The translations under genes were made by a program, and so were the position numbers. This document shows positions 36,351-45,366 of a stretch of DNA of 64,000 bases, one piece after another (position 1 is the first letter of the stretch; the number at the start of each line of letters is the position of its first letter). Source of the DNA: JANOZM01 sp031429355 (GTDB lineage: Bacteria; Pseudomonadota; Gammaproteobacteria; Burkholderiales; Burkholderiaceae_E); contig JANOZM010000013.1 in assembly GCA_031429355.1 (NCBI GenBank), forward strand, positions 124,001 through 188,000, written 5' to 3'. The notes under the pieces were generated by a model, which was not told where the DNA came from, ran no database searches, and saw only the letters and a program-made list of their open reading frames with translations.

Positions 36351-37301
36351 ATGACTTTAACCGAATTAAAATACATTGTTGCTGTAGCGCGCGAACGCCA
36401 TTTTGGCCGAGCGGCCGAGCATTGCTTTGTGTCGCAACCGACGCTTTCGGTCGCAATTAAGAAATTTGAAGAAGAATTAAACATAACCTTGTTTGAACGC
36501 GGTGGCAGCGAAATTTCTGTGACCCCGATTGGCGCTCAAATTATTGAGCAAGCGCAAAAGGTGTTGGATCAAGCTGCGACTTTAAAAGAGCTAGCTAAAG
36601 TAGGTAAGGACCCTTTAGCTGGACCGTTAAAGCTGGGCATTATTTACACGATTGGTCCGTATTTGTTACCGCATTTAGTTAAAAAAATGATTCACGATGC
36701 GCCGCAAATGCCGTTAATTTTGCAAGAAAATTTCACGGTTAAATTAATGGAATTGTTGCGTGCCGGCGAGATCGATGTAGCGATATTAGCCGAACCATTT
36801 TCACAAACTGGTTTGGTTACGCAAGCACTTTATGACGAACCTTTTATTGTAGCGCTGCCCAAAAATCACGAATGGTCGACGCGTAAAACGGTAAGCTCGG
36901 AAGAGTTAAAAAAGCAGACGATGTTGCTGCTGGGGGCCGGTCACTGTTTTCGAGATCATGTCCTAGAAGTGTGTCCAGAGCTATCGCGGTTTTCGCAAAG
37001 TAGCGAAGGTATTCAACGCAGTTTCGAGGGCAGTTCCTTAGAAACCATTCGCCATATGGTGGCATCGGGCATTGGTATTACGGTGCTGCCAATTATGGCG
37101 ACACCTAATTTACCCGAAGACGAGTTGCTGCGTTATTTGCCTTTTCAAGGCGAGCCACCGTCGCGACGTATTGTGCTGGCTTGGCGTAAAAGTTTTACGC
37201 GCGGCGCGGCTATCGAAATGGTGCGCAATGCCGTGCTTTCATTAAATCTGCCTGCGATCAATAAGTTGCCTCAAGAGCGCGCGCAGTTTCACCCGCATTA
37301 A
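36351..37301 (+). CDS. oxyR: Hydrogen peroxide sensor OxyR (LysR family)
   Basis: A 316-residue LysR regulator. The winged helix (residues 1-60) opens MTLTELKYIVAVARERHFG. The redox switch is complete: GHCFRDHVLEVC places the two cysteines at 199 and 208, as in E. coli OxyR. Peroxide oxidises them to a disulfide and the protein then activates antioxidant genes. Catalase and ahpC are not in this window; an AhpD-like protein lies 8 kb away. Co-located with recG and cysM on the plus strand. Confidence 0.93.
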   Translation: MTLTELKYIVAVARERHFGRAAEHCFVSQPTLSVAIKKFEEELNITLFERGGSEISVTPIGAQIIEQAQKVLDQAATLKELAKVGKDPLAGPLKLGIIYTIGPYLLPHLVKKMIHDAPQMPLILQENFTVKLMELLRAGEIDVAILAEPFSQTGLVTQALYDEPFIVALPKNHEWSTRKTVSSEELKKQTMLLLGAGHCFRDHVLEVCPELSRFSQSSEGIQRSFEGSSLETIRHMVASGIGITVLPIMATPNLPEDELLRYLPFQGEPPSRRIVLAWRKSFTRGAAIEMVRNAVLSLNLPAINKLPQERAQFHPH

Positions 37302-37321
37302 TTTTTTAAGAATTACATCCC

Positions 37322-38224
37322 ATGACTTATCCCACTATTGCCGACACCATTGGTAAGACCCCCTTAGTACGCTTGCAGCGCATCGGCGCTGATATTTGCG
37401 CTCGCAATGGCAATGTCATTTTGGGAAAAATGGAAGGTAACAACCCTGCTGGTTCTGTAAAAGATCGGCCCGCTCTCAATATGATCGAACAAGCAGAGCG
37501 ACGTGGTCAAATTAAACCCGGTGACACCTTGATCGAAGCGACCAGTGGTAACACCGGCATTGCGTTAGCGATGGTGGCCGCAATTAAGGGCTATCGGATG
37601 GTGTTAATCATGCCGGACAATCTTTCGTTAGAACGTCGGCAATCGATGAAAGCATATGGTGCGGAGCTGGTGTTAGTTACTAAAGCGCAAGGAATGGAAT
37701 ATGCCCGTGACTTGGCGCTTGAAATGCAAACACAAGGTAAAGGTCTAGTACTCGATCAGTTTTCTAATGACGATAATTGGGATGCTCATTTGCACAGTAC
37801 GGGTCCAGAAATTTGGAACGATACGCAAGGGCGAGTTACGCACTTTGTATCGGCGATGGGAACAACCGGAACAATTACCGGTGTCTCTCGTTATTTAAAG
37901 CAACAATCTGCATCGGTGCAAATTGTTGGTGCCCAACCTACCGACGGCAGTTCAATCGCCGGAATTCGTAAATGGCCAGAGGCTTATTTACCAGCTATTT
38001 ACAAACATGCCTTGGTCGACTCAATTGAGTACGTAAGCCAAGACGAAGCCGAAGAAATGGCGCGTCAAATGGCAATTCAAGAGGGCATTTTTTGCGGCAT
38101 CTCGGCTGCGGGGGCGTGTATTGTTGCCCAGCGCATTGCCGAGCGCGAAAAGAACGCGACTATTGTTTTTATCGTTTGTGATCGCGGCGATCGCTATTTG
38201 TCGACCGGTATTTTTCCGGGCTAA
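37322..38224 (+). CDS. cysM: Cysteine synthase B (O-acetylserine sulfhydrylase)
   Basis: A 300-residue PLP enzyme of fold type II. The PLP Lys is at residue 47 in NPAGSVKDRPA, the phosphate-binding EATSGNTGIAL is at about 68-78, and VSAMGTTGTITGVSRYL and CGISAAGA complete the active site. It makes cysteine from O-acetylserine with sulfide or thiosulfate. The length (about 300) fits CysM rather than CysK (about 320). It starts 20 bases after oxyR, possibly the same transcript, which would join cysteine supply to peroxide sensing. Confidence 0.94.
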   Translation: MTYPTIADTIGKTPLVRLQRIGADICARNGNVILGKMEGNNPAGSVKDRPALNMIEQAERRGQIKPGDTLIEATSGNTGIALAMVAAIKGYRMVLIMPDNLSLERRQSMKAYGAELVLVTKAQGMEYARDLALEMQTQGKGLVLDQFSNDDNWDAHLHSTGPEIWNDTQGRVTHFVSAMGTTGTITGVSRYLKQQSASVQIVGAQPTDGSSIAGIRKWPEAYLPAIYKHALVDSIEYVSQDEAEEMARQMAIQEGIFCGISAAGACIVAQRIAEREKNATIVFIVCDRGDRYLSTGIFPG

Positions 38225-38244
38225 TTGTGCAAAATATTAAGTGC

Positions 38245-39345
38245 CTACTTAAAATTCTTTTTAAGTTCGGCCGCTAAATCAATGACTGCCATTGCATAAA
38301 ACGACGATTGGTTATAACGGGTAATGACATAAAAATTGTTTGCAGCGGCGATCCATTGCGAGTCTTGCTCGGCAGTTGCTAATTCAATAAGTGCCAACTT
38401 ATTTTCATCGGCAAGTTCGGTCGATTTGGCAAAAGCTACGCCGGCACTGCTCAGTTGGCGTGCGCTAAATTCCGGCTTAATACCTTTGTCTGTAAATTGA
38501 AGTGTGTTTACGCTGGTTTCGACGCGCACGGGATAGTGGGTCGCTTGTCCCGGTTGCCATCCGTGATTAACCAAAAAATTAGCAATGCTGCCAATAGCGT
38601 CCTCGGGCGTTCCCAGTAAATCGATACGACCATCTCCGCTAAAATCTATTGCGTGGCGGCGAATACTGCCTGGCATAAATTGTGGATAGCCCACCGCACC
38701 TGCAAACGATCCCTTAATCGTTAATGGGTCCCATTTTTGCTCGCGCGATAGCAATAAAAATTGTTCTAACTCTTCTTTAAAAAACACGGCGCGGCGCGGG
38801 TAATCAAAAGCTAAAGTGGCCAACGCATCGATAACCCTAAAGTCGCCCGTAACGCGCCCATAAACCGTTTCAACGCCAATAATGGCGACCATAATTTCAG
38901 GTGGAACACCTAGTTTTTCGCTGGCTTGTGCTACGGCTACTTGGTGTTGTTGCCAAAACTTTACGCCTTCTTTTATGCGTAGCTCGTCCAAATAACGGCT
39001 TCGATAAACAACCCACGAGCGCTTGAATGATTTGCTCGGCGGCGTCATTAATTTGATGACTTGTTGCCGATGCTTAGTTTGTCCCAACCAGCGTGTTAGA
39101 TCGGTTTGTTCAAACCCATGCGTGGTTTGCATTTTATCGATAAAAGTACGGACATCGGGCTGGGCCAAAAAGTCGAAATTAGAAAACGCTTCTTCGCGAA
39201 TTTTGCTGGGACGCTTCGCTGCTTGCTGCTTTTTGGTATTTTTTTTGCGTGTTTCGGGCGCTGCCGCTTGGGCTGAACCAAAACTTATTGGGGCTGGCAA
39301 TACCTGTGGTAACAAGGCTTGTCCCAGCGTTAAACCCGCAACCAA
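38245..39345 (-). CDS. mltB: Lytic murein transglycosylase B
   Basis: A protein of about 366 residues from a TTG at 39345. The MltB family core is present: VPPEIMVAIIGVETVYGR (catalytic Glu in GVETVYG), GAVGYPQFMPGS, and SGDGRIDLLGTPEDAIGSIANFL. It cleaves the glycosidic bond between MurNAc and GlcNAc, with 1,6-anhydro product, in the periplasm. A hydrophobic stretch then an AQAAA site looks like a signal peptide but has few basic residues before it. A start at ATG 39462 would add a basic N-region and overlap tgpA by 107 bases. Start therefore uncertain. It follows tgpA on the minus strand. Confidence 0.88.
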   Translation of the reverse strand: MVAGLTLGQALLPQVLPAPISFGSAQAAAPETRKKNTKKQQAAKRPSKIREEAFSNFDFLAQPDVRTFIDKMQTTHGFEQTDLTRWLGQTKHRQQVIKLMTPPSKSFKRSWVVYRSRYLDELRIKEGVKFWQQHQVAVAQASEKLGVPPEIMVAIIGVETVYGRVTGDFRVIDALATLAFDYPRRAVFFKEELEQFLLLSREQKWDPLTIKGSFAGAVGYPQFMPGSIRRHAIDFSGDGRIDLLGTPEDAIGSIANFLVNHGWQPGQATHYPVRVETSVNTLQFTDKGIKPEFSARQLSSAGVAFAKSTELADENKLALIELATAEQDSQWIAAANNFYVITRYNQSSFYAMAVIDLAAELKKNFK

Positions 39346-39355
39346 AAAAAGCGTT

Positions 39356-41383
39356 TTATTGCAATTGTTTAACCAACAACTGTAACTGCTTAAGCTGTTT
39401 AGGCGGGTTGTTTTCGCCGTCAGGGGCGTAACGCATTTGATTATAAAGTCGGACAATTTCATTAAACTGCTTTGATAAAAGAGGCGCGCGAGTTGCGACA
39501 CGGGTTGCTAGTTTAATCGCAGTTTCGTGTTTCGCCCGTTTAATGCCAAATTCTTCTAATTTGTTGCAGGCCTCATCAAAACATTTTTCTAGTGGATCCG
39601 GTTTGGTCTTGCGACGCAAAGTGGTTAGCGCAACAACTGCTAAAACTAGCGTTAGTAGCACGGCCAAAAGTCCAACCAATTGTTGCCAATCGTCGGCATC
39701 TAACCCAATAAGAGCCATTAGGCTACGTTGTTTTTTGCGATCATAGTTCAGCATCCATTGGTTCCAAGCATTGGTAACGGCATCCAGGCGATGCCTAGCT
39801 GCGTCCAATAATCCAAGACCCGTTTGTTTGTTTTTTTCACTTGCCACGGACGCGTTGCTTCGTTGTGGTTTTGTAATACGTTCTGGCGCAACGTAGGACG
39901 TTGGATCGATGCGAACCCAACCTTCGCCTTGTAACCAAACTTCGGCCCAAGCGTGAGCATCTTTACCACGTACGGAAATATAGCCGTCAATGGGGTTTAG
40001 TTCACCACCCTGATAGCCTGTAACAACCCTTGATGGAATGTCGAGTGCTCGCATAAACACTACAAAAGCTTGTGAATAGTGTTCGCAAAACCCTTGCTTC
40101 TTATCGAATAAAAACTCGTCTACTTGGTTCTTACCGTAAAGCGGAGGTTCAAGGGTGTAATAAAAATTTTGCTCGTTAAATTGCTTTAATGTTCGCTCAA
40201 TCAATTTGCGTTTATCAGTCTCTTGATTGCTCCACTCTAACGCTAACTGCAAGGTTCGTGGATTAAAACCCGCTGGTAAGCTAAGCCAGTTTTGTAGCGA
40301 AAGCGTTGTTTCGTTTAATCCAATTTTTGTACCGAGTTTGCTGGTCGCTGTGTAGCGTACCCGTTCGTCAAAATTTTCAGGATGCGTTAATTGGTAGTCC
40401 GCTTGTAGTTGGCTACTTCTTTCATTAATAATGGGCATTGCAATCGGGTGCTCTAACGTAAACACGTGATTGCGGTTATGGGGTTCCATCGTCACTGCAT
40501 AGTTAAAAGTAACGGACTGTGGTTGCGCATTGACGACTGGATTGGGAGGTGCCACTACATCGTATTTAGGCAGACGCCAAGTTGTTCCATCATAAAAACC
40601 AAATACTGGACCCCGCCAATACAGTTGATTTTGCGCCGGAATTTCGCCTTCAAATTTCGCCCTAAAAGCGATTTCATCGGTTTCAGTTAAATCACTAATT
40701 GTTCCCGGGTTCATCTGGTCGGACAAACCTGTTTTCCCTTTGTTGGCGTCGTTGGGTAATTTCCACAAAGGTTGGTCAATACGAGGAAACAATAAAAACA
40801 AAACCATCGCTACGGGTAGCGATTTCAACATCAACATTGCGGACAATTTAAAACGCTTAGCAACAGGTGCCTCGTGATATCCAAATTGCATGCTAATTAA
40901 GGTAGCAACCAAGGTTAGAAGTGCCAATGTAACTAAAATGGCCATCCAAATAGTTTGGGAATACAAAAACGAAAGAAGCAACAACAACATGCACAAGAAA
41001 ATGACTACAAACAAATCTCGCTTGGCTTGCATTTCCATCAACTTTAGGCCGAGAAACAAAATTAGTAGTGCAACGCCGGCATCTCGGCCAAACAGCGTTT
41101 TGTACTGCGCATAAACGCCCAATGCTGCTGCGAATGCTGCAATTAATCTTACCGATGTGCGCGGTAGCCAACGGCCCGATAGCACCAAACCTAGTCGCCA
41201 AAAAAACAAAATTGCGAATGCGATAGAGACCCACAATGGCAAATGCTCGACGTGGGTCATACTGCACACTGCAATTGAACCCATTAAAAACAAAGTGTCG
41301 CGTCGATCGCGCTCCCAATCGGCGCCCAGTTTGCCGCCCAATACACGATACGAAAGTTTCCAGCCTAAAAGAGATTTAGCCAT
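39356..41383 (-). CDS. tgpA: DUF3488 / transglutaminase-like membrane protein TgpA
   Basis: A 675-residue inner-membrane protein. Several N-terminal helices (to about residue 200) are the DUF3488 region. A periplasmic transglutaminase core has Cys433 in GFCEHYSQAF, His477 in KDAHAWAEVW and Asp493 in RIDP, the full triad. One more helix lies near 555-575, followed by a cytoplasmic DUF4129 tail. In Pseudomonas, TgpA is essential and linked to peptidoglycan or envelope work; the crosslinked substrate is not known. It is encoded directly after DUF58 and MoxR genes, the usual order. Confidence 0.93.
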   Translation of the reverse strand: MAKSLLGWKLSYRVLGGKLGADWERDRRDTLFLMGSIAVCSMTHVEHLPLWVSIAFAILFFWRLGLVLSGRWLPRTSVRLIAAFAAALGVYAQYKTLFGRDAGVALLILFLGLKLMEMQAKRDLFVVIFLCMLLLLLSFLYSQTIWMAILVTLALLTLVATLISMQFGYHEAPVAKRFKLSAMLMLKSLPVAMVLFLLFPRIDQPLWKLPNDANKGKTGLSDQMNPGTISDLTETDEIAFRAKFEGEIPAQNQLYWRGPVFGFYDGTTWRLPKYDVVAPPNPVVNAQPQSVTFNYAVTMEPHNRNHVFTLEHPIAMPIINERSSQLQADYQLTHPENFDERVRYTATSKLGTKIGLNETTLSLQNWLSLPAGFNPRTLQLALEWSNQETDKRKLIERTLKQFNEQNFYYTLEPPLYGKNQVDEFLFDKKQGFCEHYSQAFVVFMRALDIPSRVVTGYQGGELNPIDGYISVRGKDAHAWAEVWLQGEGWVRIDPTSYVAPERITKPQRSNASVASEKNKQTGLGLLDAARHRLDAVTNAWNQWMLNYDRKKQRSLMALIGLDADDWQQLVGLLAVLLTLVLAVVALTTLRRKTKPDPLEKCFDEACNKLEEFGIKRAKHETAIKLATRVATRAPLLSKQFNEIVRLYNQMRYAPDGENNPPKQLKQLQLLVKQLQ

Positions 41384-41389
41384 AAATTG

Positions 41390-42373
41390 CTAGACCTCCA
41401 ACAGTGCTAAAGCGGTCAAACAATTTTTCAAATGCACCGGACCGGTATCGCTGTTTAGTTGATTGCCAGGAATGTTTAAGGCAAATTTGATACCTGCTTT
41501 GTCAGCATCGACTACCCAACGCGTTATGCGTGAAATACGGCCCTCTTTGCCAAGGGTAATCGGTGTGTTGCTCCAGTCAAACCGCAATTCACCCGAAGCG
41601 CCACCATCAAATTGTTTACTGATCAGTTCGTCACCTGGGCTGCGTGCAACGGCGCGCCAAGCAATCATTCTTGGCGAATCGCCTTCGCGGTAATTACGCA
41701 ACGCTGCAATATCGTCTTGTCCGTCAGCGTGGCCGAATGTTTCAGCGCCGGTTGCCAAACTATCCGGCAGCGGAACGATGCCAGCTTCCGGCTCGGGGTA
41801 AACCAAAATGCTGACATCGGGTTGCCAGCGACTCCAAGCACGCCAAATGCCAATCGGAAACACCGTGTCCACTGTTAAACGCGGCAATGGCATCCATCCG
41901 CGCTTAGTAGTTTTAAGTGCAAAGCGTAAAGTGCGTTCGCTTTCGGGCATTAAATCGATCATCGCTTGCTTAACAAATTCTGGTGAGACCAAGCGAATTG
42001 AAAAATGCTCCCGGTTGTTCGGGTTTTTGATTGTTAACGAAATCGGGGCCAGTTCGCCTGCGAATACAGAGTCGACCCTACCCGGCAATAGGACCAATCG
42101 ATGGAGGTTTCCGAAGGTATTGAACATCGAAGTCCAAGCCATGCCACCTAGTAAAAAAACCAGCGCGTAACCTAAGGACAGTTTGTAGTTAATTGCAGTT
42201 AGGCCCATGATCATTAAGATCACACTAAACATTACGCCTGCGCGCGTCGGTAAAATATAAATACGCTTGCGGTTTAGCTCGAGCTCGCCTTTATCCGAAG
42301 GGCGCTTGCGTTCTACCCAGCGCTCGACGCGCTTAATCCAAGTAGCCTCAAGGCTGAGCGCTTGCTCGGACAT
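41390..42373 (-). CDS. DUF58 domain protein (MoxR/TgpA locus)
   Basis: A protein of about 327 residues. Two adjacent N-terminal helices (about residues 43-85, with GLTAINYKLSLGYALVFLLGG) anchor it in the membrane. The C-terminal DUF58 domain carries the motif DDIAALRNYREGDSPRMIAWRA. Such proteins have a distant von Willebrand fold and work with MoxR AAA ATPases as envelope chaperones or metal-loading factors. ATG 42373 is preferred; 42382 is a close alternative. It lies six bases before tgpA and 20 bases after moxR. It is the membrane-anchored type, unlike the soluble DUF58 protein at 58.4 kb. Confidence 0.88.
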   Translation of the reverse strand: MSEQALSLEATWIKRVERWVERKRPSDKGELELNRKRIYILPTRAGVMFSVILMIMGLTAINYKLSLGYALVFLLGGMAWTSMFNTFGNLHRLVLLPGRVDSVFAGELAPISLTIKNPNNREHFSIRLVSPEFVKQAMIDLMPESERTLRFALKTTKRGWMPLPRLTVDTVFPIGIWRAWSRWQPDVSILVYPEPEAGIVPLPDSLATGAETFGHADGQDDIAALRNYREGDSPRMIAWRAVARSPGDELISKQFDGGASGELRFDWSNTPITLGKEGRISRITRWVVDADKAGIKFALNIPGNQLNSDTGPVHLKNCLTALALLEV

Positions 42374-42393
42374 GCGAAACATCGGCCGCGAAC

Positions 42394-43314
42394 CTAGACC
42401 GAAACTTCTTTTTGAATTTGCGCGACCAACTCGGCGCGCGCACGATGATTGCTGGCGCTTCCTTTAACCGGTTTTAAGCGGTGGCCGGCAACTGGTAAAA
42501 ATACGGCTTGCACATCATCAGGCAACACATGGTTGCGTCCGTCTAGCAAAGCCCAAGCACGCGCAGCTTGCAATAAGGCCAGTCCTGCACGTGGGCTAAG
42601 GCCTTCGGCCAAAATTGGTGAACGACGTGTGTAAGTCAATAAGTTTTGCACATAGTCCAGCAACGCATCGCTGCATTTCACTTCACGTACAAAACCTTGC
42701 AATTGGCGTAAATCGGTAGGAGTAATAACCGGCTTTAATTTTTGCAATAGAACGCGGCGATCCTCACCTTTGAGTAAAGCGCGTTCGCTTTGCGGGTCGG
42801 GGTAGCCCAATTCAATGCACATTAAAAATCGATCTAGTTGTGACTCGGGCAATGGAAAAGTACCCACTTGATCTAAGGGATTTTGCGTTGCGATTACAAA
42901 AAATGGGTCCGGCAGTTTTCTGGCGTTTCCGTCCACCGAAACTTGGCGCTCTTCCATTGCTTCAAGCAAAGCACTTTGTGTTTTTGGTGATGCGCGATTG
43001 ACTTCATCGGCCAACAATATTTGACAAAAGACTGGACCATCTTTAAATTCAAACTCGCTGGTGGCCCGATTGAAGATTGAAACTCCGACGATATCTGCCG
43101 GAAGTAAATCGTTTGTAAACTGTACGCGCTTAAAGTCGAGCCCTAAGGTAATTGCGACAGCGTGCGCGAGGGTTGTTTTGCCAACACCCGGCAAGTCTTC
43201 GACTAATAAGTGGCCGCGTGCCAGCACACAGGTAAGGGCGAGGCGGATTTGGCTTTGTTTGCCTACTACGATGCTGCCTATCTGAGCGGCAGCTGCTTGG
43301 ATTTTTTCTAACAT
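42394..43314 (-). CDS. MoxR family AAA+ ATPase (TgpA locus)
   Basis: A protein of 306 residues. Walker A is in LPGVGKTTLAHAVA (about residues 37-50), Walker B in ILLADEVNRASPK, with sensor 1 at ATQNPLDQVGTFPLPESQLD and the lid domain SPRAGLALLQAARAWALL. MoxR ATPases act as chaperones for VWA or DUF58 partners. It heads a moxR-DUF58-tgpA-mltB run. ATG 43314 is used (43320 is a GTG). It is clearly a separate paralogue from the MoxR at 59.4 kb, which has GLAKT in place of GVGKT. Confidence 0.9.
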   Translation of the reverse strand: MLEKIQAAAAQIGSIVVGKQSQIRLALTCVLARGHLLVEDLPGVGKTTLAHAVAITLGLDFKRVQFTNDLLPADIVGVSIFNRATSEFEFKDGPVFCQILLADEVNRASPKTQSALLEAMEERQVSVDGNARKLPDPFFVIATQNPLDQVGTFPLPESQLDRFLMCIELGYPDPQSERALLKGEDRRVLLQKLKPVITPTDLRQLQGFVREVKCSDALLDYVQNLLTYTRRSPILAEGLSPRAGLALLQAARAWALLDGRNHVLPDDVQAVFLPVAGHRLKPVKGSASNHRARAELVAQIQKEVSV

Positions 43315-43423
43315 GCGCACACAATTTGTTAATGCCTTATTCTAGGCGTCTTTGAGAGGATTGCCGTCTATCGGGATGGCAAGCGGCAGGCCTTGCCGAT
43401 AACCGGAACTCCGGAAAGACAAT

Positions 43424-44215
43424 ATGTCTGATGAACTAAGCGTTACTTGCAAACAAGGTGTGGCTTTTGTCACATTAAATCGACCACACCAATTAAACGC
43501 CCTAAGCGAAGAGTTGTTGCACGAACTTATTGCAGCCTTTAAAAAAATTCAAGCGGACTCAACAATTCGAGTTGTAGTGTTGGCAGGCTCGGGCGCGGCC
43601 TTTTGTGCCGGTCACGACTTAAAACAAATGCGCGCGCGAAGTATCGAGCGCAAGGGCGAATCCAACGCCGACGAGCAAGGCTACTTTCAAGCGCTTTTTG
43701 CTTTGTGCGCAAAAATGATGCAAATGATTGTCAGCATTCCACAACCCGTTATTGCTCGGGTGCATGGGGTAGCGACAGCGGCGGGTTGCCAGCTTGTAGC
43801 GCAGTGTGATTTGGCGGTGGCTAGTAGCACAGCGCGCTTCGCTGTTTCCGGGATTAATTTGGGATTGTTTTGTTCAACACCTGCAGTGCCCTTAACCCGT
43901 AACATCAATAGAAAAAAGTCTTTCGAACTCTTGATGACGGGTCAGTTTTTGGATGCGAACGAAGCGTTAAAGCACGGACTGCTAAACCAAGTGGTTGCTC
44001 CGTTCGAGTTAGACGCTAGCATTGAGTTGCTATGTGATGCAATTAAAAGCAAACCGTTTAATGTCGTGGCGTTAGGCAAGCAATTGTTTTATCAACAGCA
44101 AGCTTTAAGTTTGCCTGCGGCCTATCAACTAGCGGGCGAAACGATGGCATGGAATATGATGCTCCCTGAAACTGTGGACGGCATTAATGCTTTTCTAGAA
44201 AAACGCGCGAAATAA
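43424..44215 (+). CDS. Enoyl-CoA hydratase/isomerase family protein, ECHDC3-like
   Basis: A 263-residue crotonase-fold protein. The oxyanion-hole segments GSGAAFCAGHDLKQM and HGVATAAGCQLVAQCDL are intact, so it should bind an acyl-CoA thioester. The two Glu residues that classical hydratases use are not visible: the GCEL motif reads GCQL, and the second site region reads GINLGLFCSTPAV. This fits the ECHDC3-like branch, whose reaction is not established. It is followed 44 bases later by the NADP oxidoreductase gene and lies in a cluster of acyl-CoA genes. An AGCTAG-like weak ribosome site only. Confidence 0.88.
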   Translation: MSDELSVTCKQGVAFVTLNRPHQLNALSEELLHELIAAFKKIQADSTIRVVVLAGSGAAFCAGHDLKQMRARSIERKGESNADEQGYFQALFALCAKMMQMIVSIPQPVIARVHGVATAAGCQLVAQCDLAVASSTARFAVSGINLGLFCSTPAVPLTRNINRKKSFELLMTGQFLDANEALKHGLLNQVVAPFELDASIELLCDAIKSKPFNVVALGKQLFYQQQALSLPAAYQLAGETMAWNMMLPETVDGINAFLEKRAK

Positions 44216-44259
44216 TTTCGATTTAAAAACAATAAAGTAAACAACTTGGAGCTAGTTTT

Positions 44260-45300
44260 ATGGGCAATACAGCAACTTTAAGCACCCTAGTGAATCGTCA
44301 GATTCTGTTGGCGGCTCGACCTATTGGTATGCCAAAGCCAACTGATTGGGAGCATGTTAGCGCCCCAGTGGCTGATCCCGGTGAAGGCGGCATTGTCATT
44401 CGCAACCAAATGCTGTCGTTAGACCCCGCAATGCGCGGCTGGATGAACGATGGTAAAAGTTATATTCGACCCGTTGCTATTGGCGAAGTTATGCGCGCGG
44501 GCGGCATCGGTGAAGTGGTAATTTCCAACAATTTAAAATTCCCGGTTGGATGCATTGTAAGCACTATGTGTAACGTTCAAGACTATTGTTCATTGCCGGG
44601 TAACTTGGTTGATAAAGTAGGCACCGTAAAAATTGATACGCGCGTCGCGCCGGCCGAAAAATGGTTGAATGCTTTGGGAATGCCCGGTATGACCGCCTAC
44701 TTTGGCTTACTCGAAGTAGGTTTGCCCAAAGCAGGTGAAACAGTTGTGGTCTCGGGTGCTGCCGGTGCGGTTGGTCAGACCGTAGGGCAAGTTGCAAAAA
44801 TTAAAGGTTGTCGAGTAGTTGGCATTGCGGGTGGCCAAGATAAATGTAATTTTGTAGTTAATGAAATGGGCTACGACGCCTGTATCGACTATAAAAACGG
44901 CTCGGTACGCGACGGTTTAAAGCAGCATTGTCCTGATGGTGTCGATGTTTATTTCGACAACGTTGGTGGTGAAATTTTAGATACCGTACTGACGCGCATC
45001 AACCAAAAAGCACGCATTATTATTTGCGGTGCAATTTCGCAATACAACAATACGACGGCAGTTAAGGGCCCAAGTAATTACTTGTCGTTGTTGGTAAACC
45101 GCGCGCGCATGGAGGGCATTGTTGTATTTGATTACGCGGACCGTTATGGCGTTGCAGTGAAAGAGATCGGCGGCTGGATGGCTGAGGGGAAATTTAAATC
45201 GCGTGAGGATATTGTTGAAGGTCTAGATAACTTTCCTGCCGCGCTATTAAAGTTATTTTCTGGTGAAAATTTCGGAAAATTAATTTTAAAAGTTAGCTAA
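44260..45300 (+). CDS. NADP-dependent oxidoreductase, zinc-free MDR family
   Basis: A 346-residue protein of the leukotriene B4 dehydrogenase / CurA-like branch of the medium-chain dehydrogenase family. GMPGMTAYFGLLEVG and the Rossmann motif SGAAGAVGQTVGQVAK (about residues 165-180) are typical, with GGQDKC where NADP phosphate is held. There is no Zn-binding cysteine cluster, so it reduces activated double bonds such as enals, enones or enoyl thioesters with NADPH. The extra lead-in residues (about 10) are probably real. AGCTAG and GGAG precede the ATG. Confidence 0.9.
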   Translation: MGNTATLSTLVNRQILLAARPIGMPKPTDWEHVSAPVADPGEGGIVIRNQMLSLDPAMRGWMNDGKSYIRPVAIGEVMRAGGIGEVVISNNLKFPVGCIVSTMCNVQDYCSLPGNLVDKVGTVKIDTRVAPAEKWLNALGMPGMTAYFGLLEVGLPKAGETVVVSGAAGAVGQTVGQVAKIKGCRVVGIAGGQDKCNFVVNEMGYDACIDYKNGSVRDGLKQHCPDGVDVYFDNVGGEILDTVLTRINQKARIIICGAISQYNNTTAVKGPSNYLSLLVNRARMEGIVVFDYADRYGVAVKEIGGWMAEGKFKSREDIVEGLDNFPAALLKLFSGENFGKLILKVS

Positions 45301-45312
45301 CAAAGCTGGATT

Positions 45313-45359
45313 ATCAGTCGTTGCTTTTGAGTCGTAGCTAATGTTTCGTTGCGACTGAT
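45313..45359. repeat. Inverted repeat between convergent genes
   Basis: ATCAGTCG at 45313-45320 is the exact inverse of CGACTGAT at 45352-45359, with a 31-base loop. It sits in the gap between two convergent genes but lacks a T-run, so it is a weak terminator candidate. Confidence 0.35.
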
Positions 45360-45366
45360 TGTTCCG

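Noticed and set aside
45313..45359. Inverted repeat as a true rho-independent terminator
   Set aside because: The 31-base loop and lack of a T-run make it weak; it is listed only as a repeat.
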